From NCBI RefSeq assembly GCF_038957035.1, contig NZ_CP152412.1, positions 3,778,501-3,842,500 of the forward strand: DNA of 64,000 nt, read 5' to 3'. The position numbers and the translations under genes were made by a program. Positions within the stretch are counted from its first letter, which is position 1. Each line of letters opens with the position of its first letter. Under the pieces are notes generated by a model. That model searched no databases, was not told the origin of the DNA, and saw nothing but the letters and a program-made list of their open reading frames with translations. Source of the DNA: Bradyrhizobium sp. B097 (GTDB lineage Bacteria > Pseudomonadota > Alphaproteobacteria > Rhizobiales > Xanthobacteraceae). This document shows positions 32,596 to 39,911 of the stretch, piece after piece.

Positions 32596-32982
32596 TCAAG
32601 GCAATACATCGGCGGGATGTTTGTCGCGATGCTCGACATATTCGACGCGTGTCTGGTCCGGATGCAGCACCAGCATGTTGCGGCCGGTCGGGACCGGCTT
32701 GGGGGCCTCGAGTATCGTGGCGCCGACGACGGGGAGATGCGCGGCGAATGCATCGATGTCGTCGACCAGAAACGTCAGATGCGTCGCCGTGAACGGCTTC
32801 AGGCTCTGTTCCGTGCCTGCAATGAACAGGATCGAGGCGACCTGCGCCAGCCTGAGATCATATTCGGGATAGTCGAACCGAAGCCGCGCTGGCTGGCCGA
32901 CCAGGGCTTCGTGGAAGGCCACGGCCTCGTCCAGGCCCTCGAGCGGCAGGTAACGTCTCGCCAGGATATTGAGTATCTTCAT
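32596..32982 (-). CDS. VOC-superfamily (glyoxalase-fold) protein
   Basis: A 128-residue protein with the four-strand beta-alpha-beta-beta-beta units of the VOC fold: MKILNILARRYLPLEGLDEA at the start, FTATHLTFLVDDIDAFAAHL, then VLHPDQTRVEYVEHRD. The usual metal ligands (His in THL, Glu in VEYVEH) are present. It is next to a MerR regulator whose reading frame overlaps it. The substrate is unknown; small electrophiles or antibiotics are typical. Confidence 0.75.
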   Translation of the reverse strand: MKILNILARRYLPLEGLDEAVAFHEALVGQPARLRFDYPEYDLRLAQVASILFIAGTEQSLKPFTATHLTFLVDDIDAFAAHLPVVGATILEAPKPVPTGRNMLVLHPDQTRVEYVEHRDKHPADVLP

Positions 32983-33358
32983 CGCCAGGTCCTGATGTTC
33001 TCGTGTTGCTGCGACCGCCATCCGGTTCAGCCAGACGACGCGACAAGGCGCGCCGCCGCTTGCGCAGCGCCGCGATCGCTCGATCGATCTGGTCGAGCTT
33101 CTCCTGCATCACTGCCGAGCAGTTCACGCGCGGGCCGCGCCGGCCGTCTTCAAGCGCAGTCAGAAGATTGCAAAGCTCGCGGGTCGAGAAGCCCGCGGCG
33201 ATGAGATCTCTCACCCACGCAGCCCGTTCGACCTCCAACACAGAGTAGCTTCGATAGCCGTTCGAATTCCGGCGCGGCACGATCAGGCCAGCCGCCTCAT
33301 AATGCCGAAGCGCCCGTGCACTCACGCCAAGATGGTGTGCCGCCTCCTGAATCCGCAT
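32858..33358 (-). CDS. MerR-family transcriptional regulator
   Basis: A 166-residue MerR protein. The winged HTH at 1-70 has MRIQEAAHHLGVSARALRHY, then NGYRSYSVLEVERA. A dimerisation helix of RAIAALRKRRRALSRRL type follows at about 90-112. The last 45 residues are read from DNA that encodes the VOC protein in another frame and are low-complexity. The real product may end near residue 115-120 in relatives. A MerR-type dyad lies in its own promoter at 33389. Confidence 0.82.
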   Translation of the reverse strand: MRIQEAAHHLGVSARALRHYEAAGLIVPRRNSNGYRSYSVLEVERAAWVRDLIAAGFSTRELCNLLTALEDGRRGPRVNCSAVMQEKLDQIDRAIAALRKRRRALSRRLAEPDGGRSNTRTSGPGDEDTQYPGETLPAARGPGRGRGLPRSPGRPASAASVRLSRI

Positions 33359-33379
33359 CGCGATCTCCTGTCGAGGGTC

Positions 33380-33413
33380 AGCCTAGCACCTTCTCATTAG
33401 CGTCAATGTCAAG
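33380..33413 (-). promoter_or_regulatory. MerR-type promoter with elongated dyad
   Basis: On the minus strand, TTGACA (33407-33412) lies over the imperfect palindrome CCTTCTCATT-N6-AATGTCAAG (33389-33413). The -10 is either GTGCTA (17-nt spacer) or TAGGCT (21-nt spacer). This stretched arrangement is typical of autoregulated MerR genes. Confidence 0.45.
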
Positions 33414-33658
33414 CGCCGTGTTGCGGGGCCGCGCCGGGCGCCGCCGCTGAACTCCGTCAATCCGCCGGGACGGACGCAGGGGCCAAATGTCCCGGCCTGC
33501 CCGATCCGGCCGGGATGGCCAATCTGCTGCCGGCGACATATCGTGACGGTCCGCGGCCGAATCTGAGGCGGATCGTTCATCGCCGGGTCATCTACATGAG
33601 GCCATCGTCAGCGCCGCGCCCGCGAGGGCGGCGGCACATTTTTCGGAGGAGGTTTCGG

Positions 33659-34459
33659 ATGATCAGGGGCTGGCAGATTGCGACGTCGGCGCTCGCCATC
33701 GTCGTGATGGTTGCAACGCTGGGCGCAGAAGCGAACGCGGCGCAGTGCGGCAACGGGCCCGGCGGATTCGAAGCCTGGAAGGAGCAGTTTGCCGGCGAGG
33801 CGAGGGCCAAGGGCGTCGGGGCCACCGCGATTGACGCGTTGATGCAGGCACATTACGCCAGTGCGACGATCGCCGCCGATCGCGGCCAGCGCAGTTTTGG
33901 CCTGTCGCTCGAGCAGTTCATGGCCAAGCGTGGATCTGCGACCATCGTGGCGCGCGGCCGTTCGCTGAAGCAGTCGCAGGCGGCCATGTTCGCCTCGATC
34001 CAGCAGCGCTACGGCGTGCCGCCGGGACCGCTGATCGCGATCTGGGGCATGGAGAGCGGTTTCGGCAGCCAGCGCGGCAACCAGAACATGCTGTCGTCGA
34101 TCGCGACGCTTGCCTATGACTGCCGCCGTCCCGACTTCTTCACCGACCAGCTCTATGCTGCGCTGAAGCTGATCGACCGCGGCACTTTGTCCGGGAGCAC
34201 GCGCGGCTCGATGCATGGTGAAATCGGCCAGACCCAGTTCATGCCGAAGAACGTCCTCGCCTACGGCACCGGCAATCTCGACGTCGCCGCCAACGCGCTG
34301 AGCTCGACGGCGAACTTCCTGCGCGCCAATGGCTGGCGCGCCGGCGCCGGCTATCAGCCCGGGGAACCCAATTTCGCGGCGATCGAGGCGTGGAACGCGG
34401 CAGGGGTCTATCAGAAGGCGATCGCGATCATGGGACGGCAGATCGACGGCGGCCAATGA
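33659..34459 (+). CDS. lytic murein transglycosylase, MltB/SLT_2 type
   Basis: A 266-residue exported protein. The signal peptide begins MIRGWQIATSALAIVVMVAT and is cleaved after ANA near residue 25. The SLT_2 catalytic domain includes LIAIWGMESGFGSQRG (catalytic Glu near residue 128), IGQTQFMPKNVLAYG, and a final region LRANGWRAGAGYQPG. It cuts peptidoglycan between MurNAc and GlcNAc with anhydro-product formation. Several in-frame ATGs lie upstream, but 33659 gives the signal peptide and follows GGAGGAGG. Confidence 0.88.
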   Translation: MIRGWQIATSALAIVVMVATLGAEANAAQCGNGPGGFEAWKEQFAGEARAKGVGATAIDALMQAHYASATIAADRGQRSFGLSLEQFMAKRGSATIVARGRSLKQSQAAMFASIQQRYGVPPGPLIAIWGMESGFGSQRGNQNMLSSIATLAYDCRRPDFFTDQLYAALKLIDRGTLSGSTRGSMHGEIGQTQFMPKNVLAYGTGNLDVAANALSSTANFLRANGWRAGAGYQPGEPNFAAIEAWNAAGVYQKAIAIMGRQIDGGQ

Positions 34460-34544
34460 GCGCTGGTCCGAGTTCCTTCACCTCCCGTTAACGCAACGAT
34501 GGCCTGATCGTTTGCTTGAAACGGAGCGAGTGGAGACAGGCTCC

Positions 34545-34952
34545 ATGCTCAAGAACGGCACCTATGCGGCGTGGTTTCGAACGTCGCTCGCTGACGGCAC
34601 CGGCATCGTGCACGTGGCTGATGGCAGGCTGTGGGGCGGCGATGCCATCATGCTCTACAGCGGCACCTATGAAGTGGACGGCGAGCGCTTCTCCGCCGTT
34701 CTCACGGCCAAGCGGCACTCCGAGGGACATTCGACCGTGTTCGGCACCGACGATCTCGTGGTGCGGCTCGACGGCGTCTGGAGCGGCGCGATCGCGACCT
34801 GCAAGGGCAGGGCTGATGCCGTGCCCGATCTCGCCTTCGAGGTGACGCTGATGCCGAGCCACGAGGCGACACCCGAGCCGCCGGCGGATCTGCCGCTGCC
34901 GAAATTCGATCCGAGCAAGCTGCCGAAATTGCCGAAACGCTCGAGCCGTTGA
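34545..34952 (+). CDS. GrlR-like regulatory protein
   Basis: A 135-residue protein with the GrlR pattern: MLKNGTYAAWFRTSLADGTG, VHVADGRLWGGDAIMLYSGT and HSTVFGTDDLVV. GrlR is a small beta-barrel-type protein that controls GrlA in some type III secretion loci, but many rhizobial homologues lie outside T3SS regions, as here. The final third is Pro/Lys-rich and probably disordered. ATG 34545 puts the conserved start at the N-terminus. The overlap with the transglycosylase is only in the rejected longer frame. Confidence 0.7.
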   Translation: MLKNGTYAAWFRTSLADGTGIVHVADGRLWGGDAIMLYSGTYEVDGERFSAVLTAKRHSEGHSTVFGTDDLVVRLDGVWSGAIATCKGRADAVPDLAFEVTLMPSHEATPEPPADLPLPKFDPSKLPKLPKRSSR

Positions 34953-34973
34953 GCAGCTCTCCAGGCGCGATCT

Positions 34974-35360
34974 CTACGCGTCGCTTGGGCCCGCGGTTTC
35001 CGGAAACGGTGCGCCGGGAGTGTAGCGCTTCAGCGCGCGGATCTCGTAGACCGCCGACGGGTTGACGCTGCGCAGGTCGCGCGCCGCGGCGATCGCTTCG
35101 GCTTCATCGGCGCAGTCGATCACGTAGAAGCCCAGCAGCTGCTCCTTGGTCTCCGAGAACGGGCCGTCGATCACGATGCCGTGGCCGGGCCCGCGCAGGG
35201 TGCTGGCATTGCGGGTCTCGCCGAGCCGTGCAGCCGGGCCGAGCCGCCCCTTCAACCGTTGATGGACCTCGCGCAGACCCGCCATGACGGCTGCGTCCTC
35301 ATCGGCGCTCCACGACTTGACCTCGGCTTCGACGTGATAGGCCAGGATGGCATAAAGCAT
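34974..35360 (-). CDS. YciI-like (DGPF-domain) protein
   Basis: A 128-residue protein of the YCII-related fold. It starts MLYAILAYHVEAEVKSWSAD and carries the DGPFSETKEQLLGFYVIDCA motif (about 67-86), where the DGPF Asp is conserved. Relatives are linked to sigma factors of the ECF41/SigJ type, but none is seen nearby. Enzymatic activity is unknown. It lies downstream, on the same strand, of the short terminator-ended transcript at 35516-35686. Confidence 0.82.
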   Translation of the reverse strand: MLYAILAYHVEAEVKSWSADEDAAVMAGLREVHQRLKGRLGPAARLGETRNASTLRGPGHGIVIDGPFSETKEQLLGFYVIDCADEAEAIAAARDLRSVNPSAVYEIRALKRYTPGAPFPETAGPSDA

Positions 35361-35515
35361 CTGGTGAGCTCCTCATTTCTGATGCGGCAGGCCCAAGGAC
35401 GGCCCAAAGCCAGCCACGCCGACATTTCATGTGTAGCGGACCGGCCGGTTTTTGTGCTGCGACAAGGTATCCCGCCGGCGGCTTGGCGGCGGCGAGTCGC
35501 GCGGCCCGAACAGGT

Positions 35516-35548
35516 AAAAAGGCGCGGCGGAATCGCTTCCGCCGCGCC
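35516..35548 (-). terminator. intrinsic terminator of the short leader-type transcript
   Basis: On the minus strand, GGCGCGGCGG-AAGCGATT-CCGCCGCGCC-TTTTT: a perfect 10-bp stem followed by five T. This is one of the strongest terminators in the window. Confidence 0.9.
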
Positions 35549-35613
35549 CCCGGATTTGTTGTCTCGCTGGTCAGGGCTGAGAGCGCCCCGATGCCAGGCT
35601 GATTACTCAGAGC

Positions 35614-35658
35614 CTAGCGGGCGATCCCAGCGAGGTGACAGCGCTTGAGACAAGACAC
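35614..35658 (-). CDS. 14-residue leader-type peptide
   Basis: GTG-started ORF for (M)SCLKRCHLAGIAR followed by TAG. Seven nt upstream of the start is GGAGG within AGAAAGGAGGTGATC, which is complementary to the whole last 15 nt of 16S rRNA (the plus strand at 35661-35675 reads exactly like the rRNA tail). Two Cys and three Arg/Lys residues stand out in so short a peptide. The ORF is far below normal gene-calling limits; its case rests on the Shine-Dalgarno, the promoter and the terminator together. Confidence 0.5.
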   Translation of the reverse strand: MSCLKRCHLAGIAR

Positions 35659-35692
35659 TAGATCACCTCCTTTCTTTGTTGATGGGACCAGC

Positions 35693-35721
35693 AATATAGG
35701 TGGCGAATCTGCCGCTGTTAA
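35693..35721 (-). promoter_or_regulatory. sigma-70-type promoter of the leader transcript
   Basis: On the minus strand, TTAACA (35716-35721) and TATATT (35693-35698) are 17 nt apart, five of six and five of six matches to consensus. The predicted start is near 35686. Confidence 0.65.
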
Positions 35722-35851
35722 GGCCGCCGTCCGGCCCATTCCGGCCAGGAATCGGCCCGATTGCGCCGACATAGTCTCGTTTACCGGCGCACAGGGACGC
35801 CCGCCGAGGCAGTTGAGACGGCCGTCCGGCCGTGTTAGGTGATCGCTCGAT

Positions 35852-35925
35852 GCGGGTGTAGCTCAATGGTAGAGCAGCAGCCTTCCAAGCTGAATACGAG
35901 GGTTCGATTCCCTTCACCCGCTCCA
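35852..35925 (+). tRNA. tRNA-Gly (anticodon TCC)
   Basis: A 74-nt tRNA. The acceptor stem is GCGGGTG/CACCCGC with encoded CCA; the anticodon loop CTTCCAA gives TCC, reading GGA codons. The T-arm GAGGG-TTCGATT-CCCTT is intact. It would be a plausible site for integration of the atypical genes that follow. Confidence 0.95.
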
Positions 35926-36270
35926 GCCTCTCCACTGGCATCGAGTACGAGCGGATCGCCTCGCCACCGACATGCGCGGCTCAGACGCCGCAGTAGCCGA
36001 CCTCGCAGCCGTACTTCGGTCTCTACGCGCAGTTCGTGCCGCAGCAGCAGCGAAGCAGCGGGCTCTCCGCTACGAACTTGCACTGTTTCCAAATCGGCTT
36101 TACAGTTCACGAAGGTGCTGAAGGGGCGCCTTCCCGCGCAAGAGGCTCTCACCCTTCAATCGTTCGTTTCCCGTTGCGATAGATGCATCGAATGGCATCG
36201 GGGTTACGACAATGACTCGACCCTTTGTTCGGCCACAGCGGGAAGGCCGAAGTCTCTACGGAGGGTTGTT
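35926..36270. other. 345-nt region between tRNA-Gly and the next gene, no supported gene
   Basis: The plus-strand frame stays open through it but crosses the tRNA, so it is not coding there. No direct repeat of the tRNA 3' end and no integrase remnant were seen. Confidence 0.35.
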
Positions 36271-36876
36271 GTGCCTTTATCTCCATCAAAAGAAATTGCA
36301 CTTGCGTCGTCTCAAGTCGCCGCGAGCGAGCTCCTGCGCGAAGTCAAGATCCGCGCGCGGCTCCGCCTGAATGATCTGGCCAATCAAGTACCAGATGCGA
36401 TGTTCTATGCGCGCTGGATCTCGAGGAAGCGACGTTGGGATTTGCCAGTGTCCTGGAAGCTTGCGCACGCCCTGAATATCGTTTCCACGGAACTTGGATT
36501 TCAAGATTGGGCGCACGCTCGCCGTGTGCTTGAGGGGCGAGCCCAACTGACCGACGACCTCGGCGGCCTCTGGTACGATCTTCGTTGTCAATTCCTGCTC
36601 AACAGCTGGTTTTCAACTTATGCTGACGCCCGCTCTTTCTGCCGCCAAGGTGGCGAGCGGTTTCTATTCCCGTTCGCAAAGCAGATCGTCGTTGGCGACG
36701 AAAATTTCGTACGAATGCTAGGGCTGGATCCCACGTCATCGCTCTGGAAGGAGACGGGGAACGATCTCGTCGCAAGTTATGGCACCCGCGCCTGGCGCGC
36801 TCTTTGCTCGGCTCGCCTGGCGGCGACCCGTGGTCGTTTGCCGATTGGTCGTACGCCGACAGCGCGCAATCTTTGA
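36271..36876 (+). CDS. hypothetical protein in an atypical patch after tRNA-Gly
   Basis: A 201-residue protein starting at GTG 36271 with GGAGGG five nt upstream. The N-terminal half is helical and basic (ELLREVKIRARLRLNDLANQ; the WISRKRRWDLPVSWKLAHAL region). The part NIVSTELGFQDWAHARRVLE resembles the short helical pattern seen in some glyoxalase-superfamily-annotated proteins. The C-terminal half has LLNSWFSTYADARSFCRQGG and RMLGLDPTSSLWKETGNDLV. No catalytic residues are clear. Codon use is less GC-biased than neighbours, which suggests transfer. Confidence 0.5.
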   Translation: MPLSPSKEIALASSQVAASELLREVKIRARLRLNDLANQVPDAMFYARWISRKRRWDLPVSWKLAHALNIVSTELGFQDWAHARRVLEGRAQLTDDLGGLWYDLRCQFLLNSWFSTYADARSFCRQGGERFLFPFAKQIVVGDENFVRMLGLDPTSSLWKETGNDLVASYGTRAWRALCSARLAATRGRLPIGRTPTARNL

Positions 36877-36962
36877 CCTGAGCGAGACGATTGCCGCCGA
36901 CACGGCTTGAGACGCTTACGCGCTCAGCCCGAGATCAACCATATCTGAAGAAACGAAGAAAC

Positions 36963-37745
36963 ATGCCTGCACATTTCGCTACGTCAGCCGACGGAACTCG
37001 CATTGCCTATGAAAAGACTGGCTCAGGTCCCGCTGTGGTGCTTTTGCACGGTGGGGCTCAGTCTCGCCAAACGTGGCAAGATGCTGGCTACGTGGATAGG
37101 TTAAGTTCGGACTTCACCGTCGTGGCTGTGGACCTTCGAGGTCACGGTGAAAGCGACAAGCCGACTAGAGTTGAGGCATACGGCATCGACCGCCACTGCC
37201 AAGACATCCTGTCTGTTGCCGATCACGTAGGTATCGAGCGATTCGCGCTTTGGGGGTACTCTTTCGGAGCAAACACTGGCCGCTATCTTGCGGCCAAATC
37301 GGAGCGCGTAGCACGGTTCGTCATGGTCGGCGTGCCGTTTGGTCCCGGCGCTTCCGGCGACTTCCGCCGCACGGTGACGGGCGTTCGGGATCGCTGGATA
37401 CCGATCCTGCGCGCGCAAGACGAGGGGACACTCGATTTGGAGTCGCTTACTCACCCCGAGCGCGCCTATCTTCAGAGCGCCCGTGCGCAGCACGAAGTTC
37501 CGTGGCTTACCGCCATACTCGACTGGGACGAAATCGTTCCGGCGCAACTGCTCTGTCCAACGCTTTGGATCGTCGGCGGGAAAAATCCGGTTGCGCTGGA
37601 AAGTGCCCGGAGCATCGGGCCCGCCTTGGCGAACTCCAAGGTGCTGTTATGCACGATCGACGGACTGACACATGAAATGGAAATGAGCGACATCGATAAT
37701 GTCTTGCCGCGCATCCAAGGTTTCATCAGAAATGCCAGCGGTTGA
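36963..37745 (+). CDS. alpha/beta hydrolase
   Basis: A 260-residue alpha/beta-hydrolase. The oxyanion region is AVVLLHGGAQSRQTW (about residues 25-39), the strand-4 motif is VDLRGHGESDKP, and the nucleophile elbow is WGYSFGANTGRY (Ser near residue 98). The acid is near WIVGGKNPVA, and the His is in TIDGLTHEMEMSD. It probably cleaves an ester or lactone. It lies 86 nt behind the hypothetical gene of the same patch and shares its milder GC bias. Confidence 0.8.
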   Translation: MPAHFATSADGTRIAYEKTGSGPAVVLLHGGAQSRQTWQDAGYVDRLSSDFTVVAVDLRGHGESDKPTRVEAYGIDRHCQDILSVADHVGIERFALWGYSFGANTGRYLAAKSERVARFVMVGVPFGPGASGDFRRTVTGVRDRWIPILRAQDEGTLDLESLTHPERAYLQSARAQHEVPWLTAILDWDEIVPAQLLCPTLWIVGGKNPVALESARSIGPALANSKVLLCTIDGLTHEMEMSDIDNVLPRIQGFIRNASG

Positions 37746-37840
37746 GGGGGCGGGGGCGCGCTGCAACGGGGCGCGGCACCCGTATTGAACTCGGCCGAAG
37801 ATAGCGGCGACTAACAGTCGGTAGACTGGAGGACCACGAC

Positions 37841-37990
37841 ATGCCCGACTGGATTCTCGCGCCGATCTGTGTGGTCGGACTGGGCGGCTTTATCTGGTTC
37901 GCGTTTCGACAGGGTTTCAGGGTCAAGCCCGACGAGAACAACCGCGACCATCCGACTTTGCCCCTTGGGCCGGACGGGTCGTGGCGCTAA
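37841..37990 (+). CDS. tiny single-pass membrane protein
   Basis: A 49-residue ORF. MPDWILAPICVVGLGGFIWF is one membrane helix, then a polar tail with KPDENNRDH and GPDGSW. A GGAGGACC site nine nt before the ATG supports translation. Function unknown. Confidence 0.5.
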   Translation: MPDWILAPICVVGLGGFIWFAFRQGFRVKPDENNRDHPTLPLGPDGSWR

Positions 37991-38311
37991 GGGCGGCGTC
38001 CGAGCGACAGGTGCTGCCGGCGCCACACCCGCGTGACCCATGGTCGTGGTGAGATCGTCATACGGCCGAGGGTGCCAGGGATGAGTGTCAATGTCGTCCA
38101 TTACGGTCGGCGATCCTACACCCTTTGGAGTATGCCGATCGTCACGTGAACCTTCTGCCCTAATGTGTAGACCTAATGGCTACCGGGATTTTGCATTTCC
38201 TTCCTGGGGCTAGAGCCGACGCCGTCCGCATGCATTTTAAGCGGGCGGTGTTGTGCTGATGTGGATCACCGCCCCGTCGCAGCATCCCGCTCCCGCGCGC
38301 GGAGGCGGCCT
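37991..38311. other. 321-nt intergenic region
   Basis: No convincing gene was seen on either strand; the minus-strand frame at 37811-38101 overlaps the small membrane gene and has no ribosome-binding site. Confidence 0.3.
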
Positions 38312-38401
38312 ATGAAGCGCATACCGACGAGCGAAGCGATCATCACCGTCGCCTTGTTGGTGATATTCGCGCTCGTGATCTGGTTTGGCGCTATGCCCTG
38401 A
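38312..38401 (+). CDS. 29-residue single-helix membrane peptide
   Basis: MKRIPTSEAIITVALLVIFA then LVIWFGAMP: a basic start plus one hydrophobic helix, with GGAGGCGG eight nt upstream. It resembles the tiny membrane peptides common in alphaproteobacteria. It converges on pyk. Confidence 0.45.
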   Translation: MKRIPTSEAIITVALLVIFALVIWFGAMP

Positions 38402-38492
38402 GACTCGGGCGCCCGGCGCAACGAGGCCGAGAAAATCCCGATGCGCCGGATACGTGCGGCGTTTGGGACCGCGGAGCCGGGCGATGGCTCCG

Positions 38493-39908
38493 TCAGGGAA
38501 GCGAAACGACTCGCAGGTTGTTGGTGCTTCCCGCCTGCCCAAAGGGAATGCCGGCAACAACGACCAGCAGGTCCCGGCTGGATGCAAACTGCTCTGCATG
38601 CGCGAGAGCCGTCGCGCGCTCGACCATCTCCTCGTAGCTCTGAACGTCGTCGGAAAGAACGCTGTGCGCGCCCCAGAGCAGGCACAAGCGGCGCGATACT
38701 TCGCGGCTTGGGGTGATGGCGAGGATCGGCAGGCTCGGCCGCTTGCGCGCGACGCGTGCGGCCGTGGTGCCGCTCGACGTGTAGGCCACGATGGCCGCGG
38801 CGTGGATGACGGAGGCGAGGTCGGCGGCGGCTGTTGCAACGGCATGCGGCGGCGTTTGCTCCTCGCCGGGCTGGGTCGCCTCGACGATCGAGCGGTACAT
38901 CTTGTGCTGCTCCGTGCTGCGGATGATGCGATCCATCATCTCGACGGCCTCGCGCGGATAGTGGCCCGTCGCAGATTCCGCCGACAGCATCACCGCGTCT
39001 GCGCCGTCATAGATCGCGGTCGCAACGTCGGAGACTTCCGCGCGCGTCGGGGTTGGCGCTGCGACCATGGAGTCCAGCATTTGCGTGGCGACGATCACGG
39101 GCTTCACCGCGAGACGGCAAGCCCGCACCAGCTCCTTCTGGCGCCCGGGCACGTCCTCATGTGGAATTTCGACGCCGAGATCACCCCGCGCAACCATGAT
39201 GGCGTCGCACAGCTGGATGATGTCGTCGATCCGCTCGAGCGCTGCCGGCTTCTCGATCTTGGCCATCAGACCGGCGCGGTTGCCGACCAGGCCTCTCGCC
39301 TCGATGATGTCGGAGGGCTTCTGCACGAATGACAGGGCGACCCAGTCGACGCCGAGGTTCAGACCGAACTCCAGATCGAGGCGGTCCTTGGTGGTGAGCG
39401 GCGAAAGGTCGAGCACCGTCCCCGGCAGATTGACGCCCTTGTGGTTCGAGATCGTGCCACCGACGATCACCCTGGCTTCGATGAAATCGTCACCGAGCCC
39501 GATGACGCGAACCCGGACCCTGCCGTCGTCGATCAGAAGGTCGTGGCCGGGGGCCACGGCGGCAAAGATTTCCCGATGCGGGAGCGGAATCGAGGATCGG
39601 TCGCCGTCCGATCCGGACAGCACGAACCGGATGGTCTCGCCGGCCGCCACGATAATCTTGCCATCGCGCAAGGTGCCGACGCGGATCTTGGGACCCTGGA
39701 GGTCCATCAGAATGCCGATCGGCCGGTTGACTTCCTGTTCCAGCTTTCGGATCGCGGCGTGGATGCTTGCGTGGTCGCTCTGGGTTCCGTGGCTGAAGTT
39801 GAGACGGAACGTATCGACGCCGGCCAGCAGCAGCGCCTTGAGCATCTCGGGGGAACTGCTGGCGGGGCCAACGGTCGCGACGATCTTGGCCCGTCGATGA
39901 CGACGCAT
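38493..39908 (-). CDS. pyk: pyruvate kinase
   Basis: A 471-residue pyruvate kinase. The N-terminal part, RRAKIVATVGPASSSPEMLK, starts the barrel; FRLNFSHGT and DLQGPKIRVGTL bind ADP and metal. The catalytic Lys is in LMAKIEKPAALERIDDI, and the Mg/PEP region MVARGDLGVEIP follows. A C-terminal regulatory domain ends with VVAGIPFGQAGSTNN. It makes ATP and pyruvate from PEP. It is last in a co-directional series behind the glycerate kinase, so glycerate made from glyoxylate can be pushed to pyruvate. Confidence 0.95.
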   Translation of the reverse strand: MRRHRRAKIVATVGPASSSPEMLKALLLAGVDTFRLNFSHGTQSDHASIHAAIRKLEQEVNRPIGILMDLQGPKIRVGTLRDGKIIVAAGETIRFVLSGSDGDRSSIPLPHREIFAAVAPGHDLLIDDGRVRVRVIGLGDDFIEARVIVGGTISNHKGVNLPGTVLDLSPLTTKDRLDLEFGLNLGVDWVALSFVQKPSDIIEARGLVGNRAGLMAKIEKPAALERIDDIIQLCDAIMVARGDLGVEIPHEDVPGRQKELVRACRLAVKPVIVATQMLDSMVAAPTPTRAEVSDVATAIYDGADAVMLSAESATGHYPREAVEMMDRIIRSTEQHKMYRSIVEATQPGEEQTPPHAVATAAADLASVIHAAAIVAYTSSGTTAARVARKRPSLPILAITPSREVSRRLCLLWGAHSVLSDDVQSYEEMVERATALAHAEQFASSRDLLVVVAGIPFGQAGSTNNLRVVSLP

Positions 39909-39911
39909 GGG

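Larger units (their letters stand above)
35516..35686 (-). ncRNA. candidate attenuator/sRNA with 14-codon ORF
   Basis: A promoter (TTAACA-17-TATATT), an extended Shine-Dalgarno, a 14-codon ORF and a strong terminator bound about 170 nt. Two leader segments (35647-35653 and 35627-35634) can each pair with the overlapping 35559-35570 region, so they are mutually exclusive, as in attenuators. The transcription start (about 35686) is inferred from the -10. Confidence 0.55.

Noticed and set aside
35661..35675. Remnant of a 16S rRNA gene
   Set aside because: Only the last 15 nt match and the neighbouring sequence is unrelated to rRNA; an extended Shine-Dalgarno on the other strand explains it better.
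35839..36876. 345-residue frame reading through tRNA-Gly
   Set aside because: A coding sequence across the tRNA is not credible; only the GTG 36271 portion has a ribosome-binding site.
37811..38101. Minus-strand ORF over the 49-residue membrane gene
   Set aside because: The plus-strand gene has a good ribosome-binding site and a membrane helix; the other strand has neither.
35852..38400. Attachment-site duplicate of the tRNA-Gly 3' end
   Set aside because: No second copy of GGTTCGATTCCC... was seen downstream in this window.
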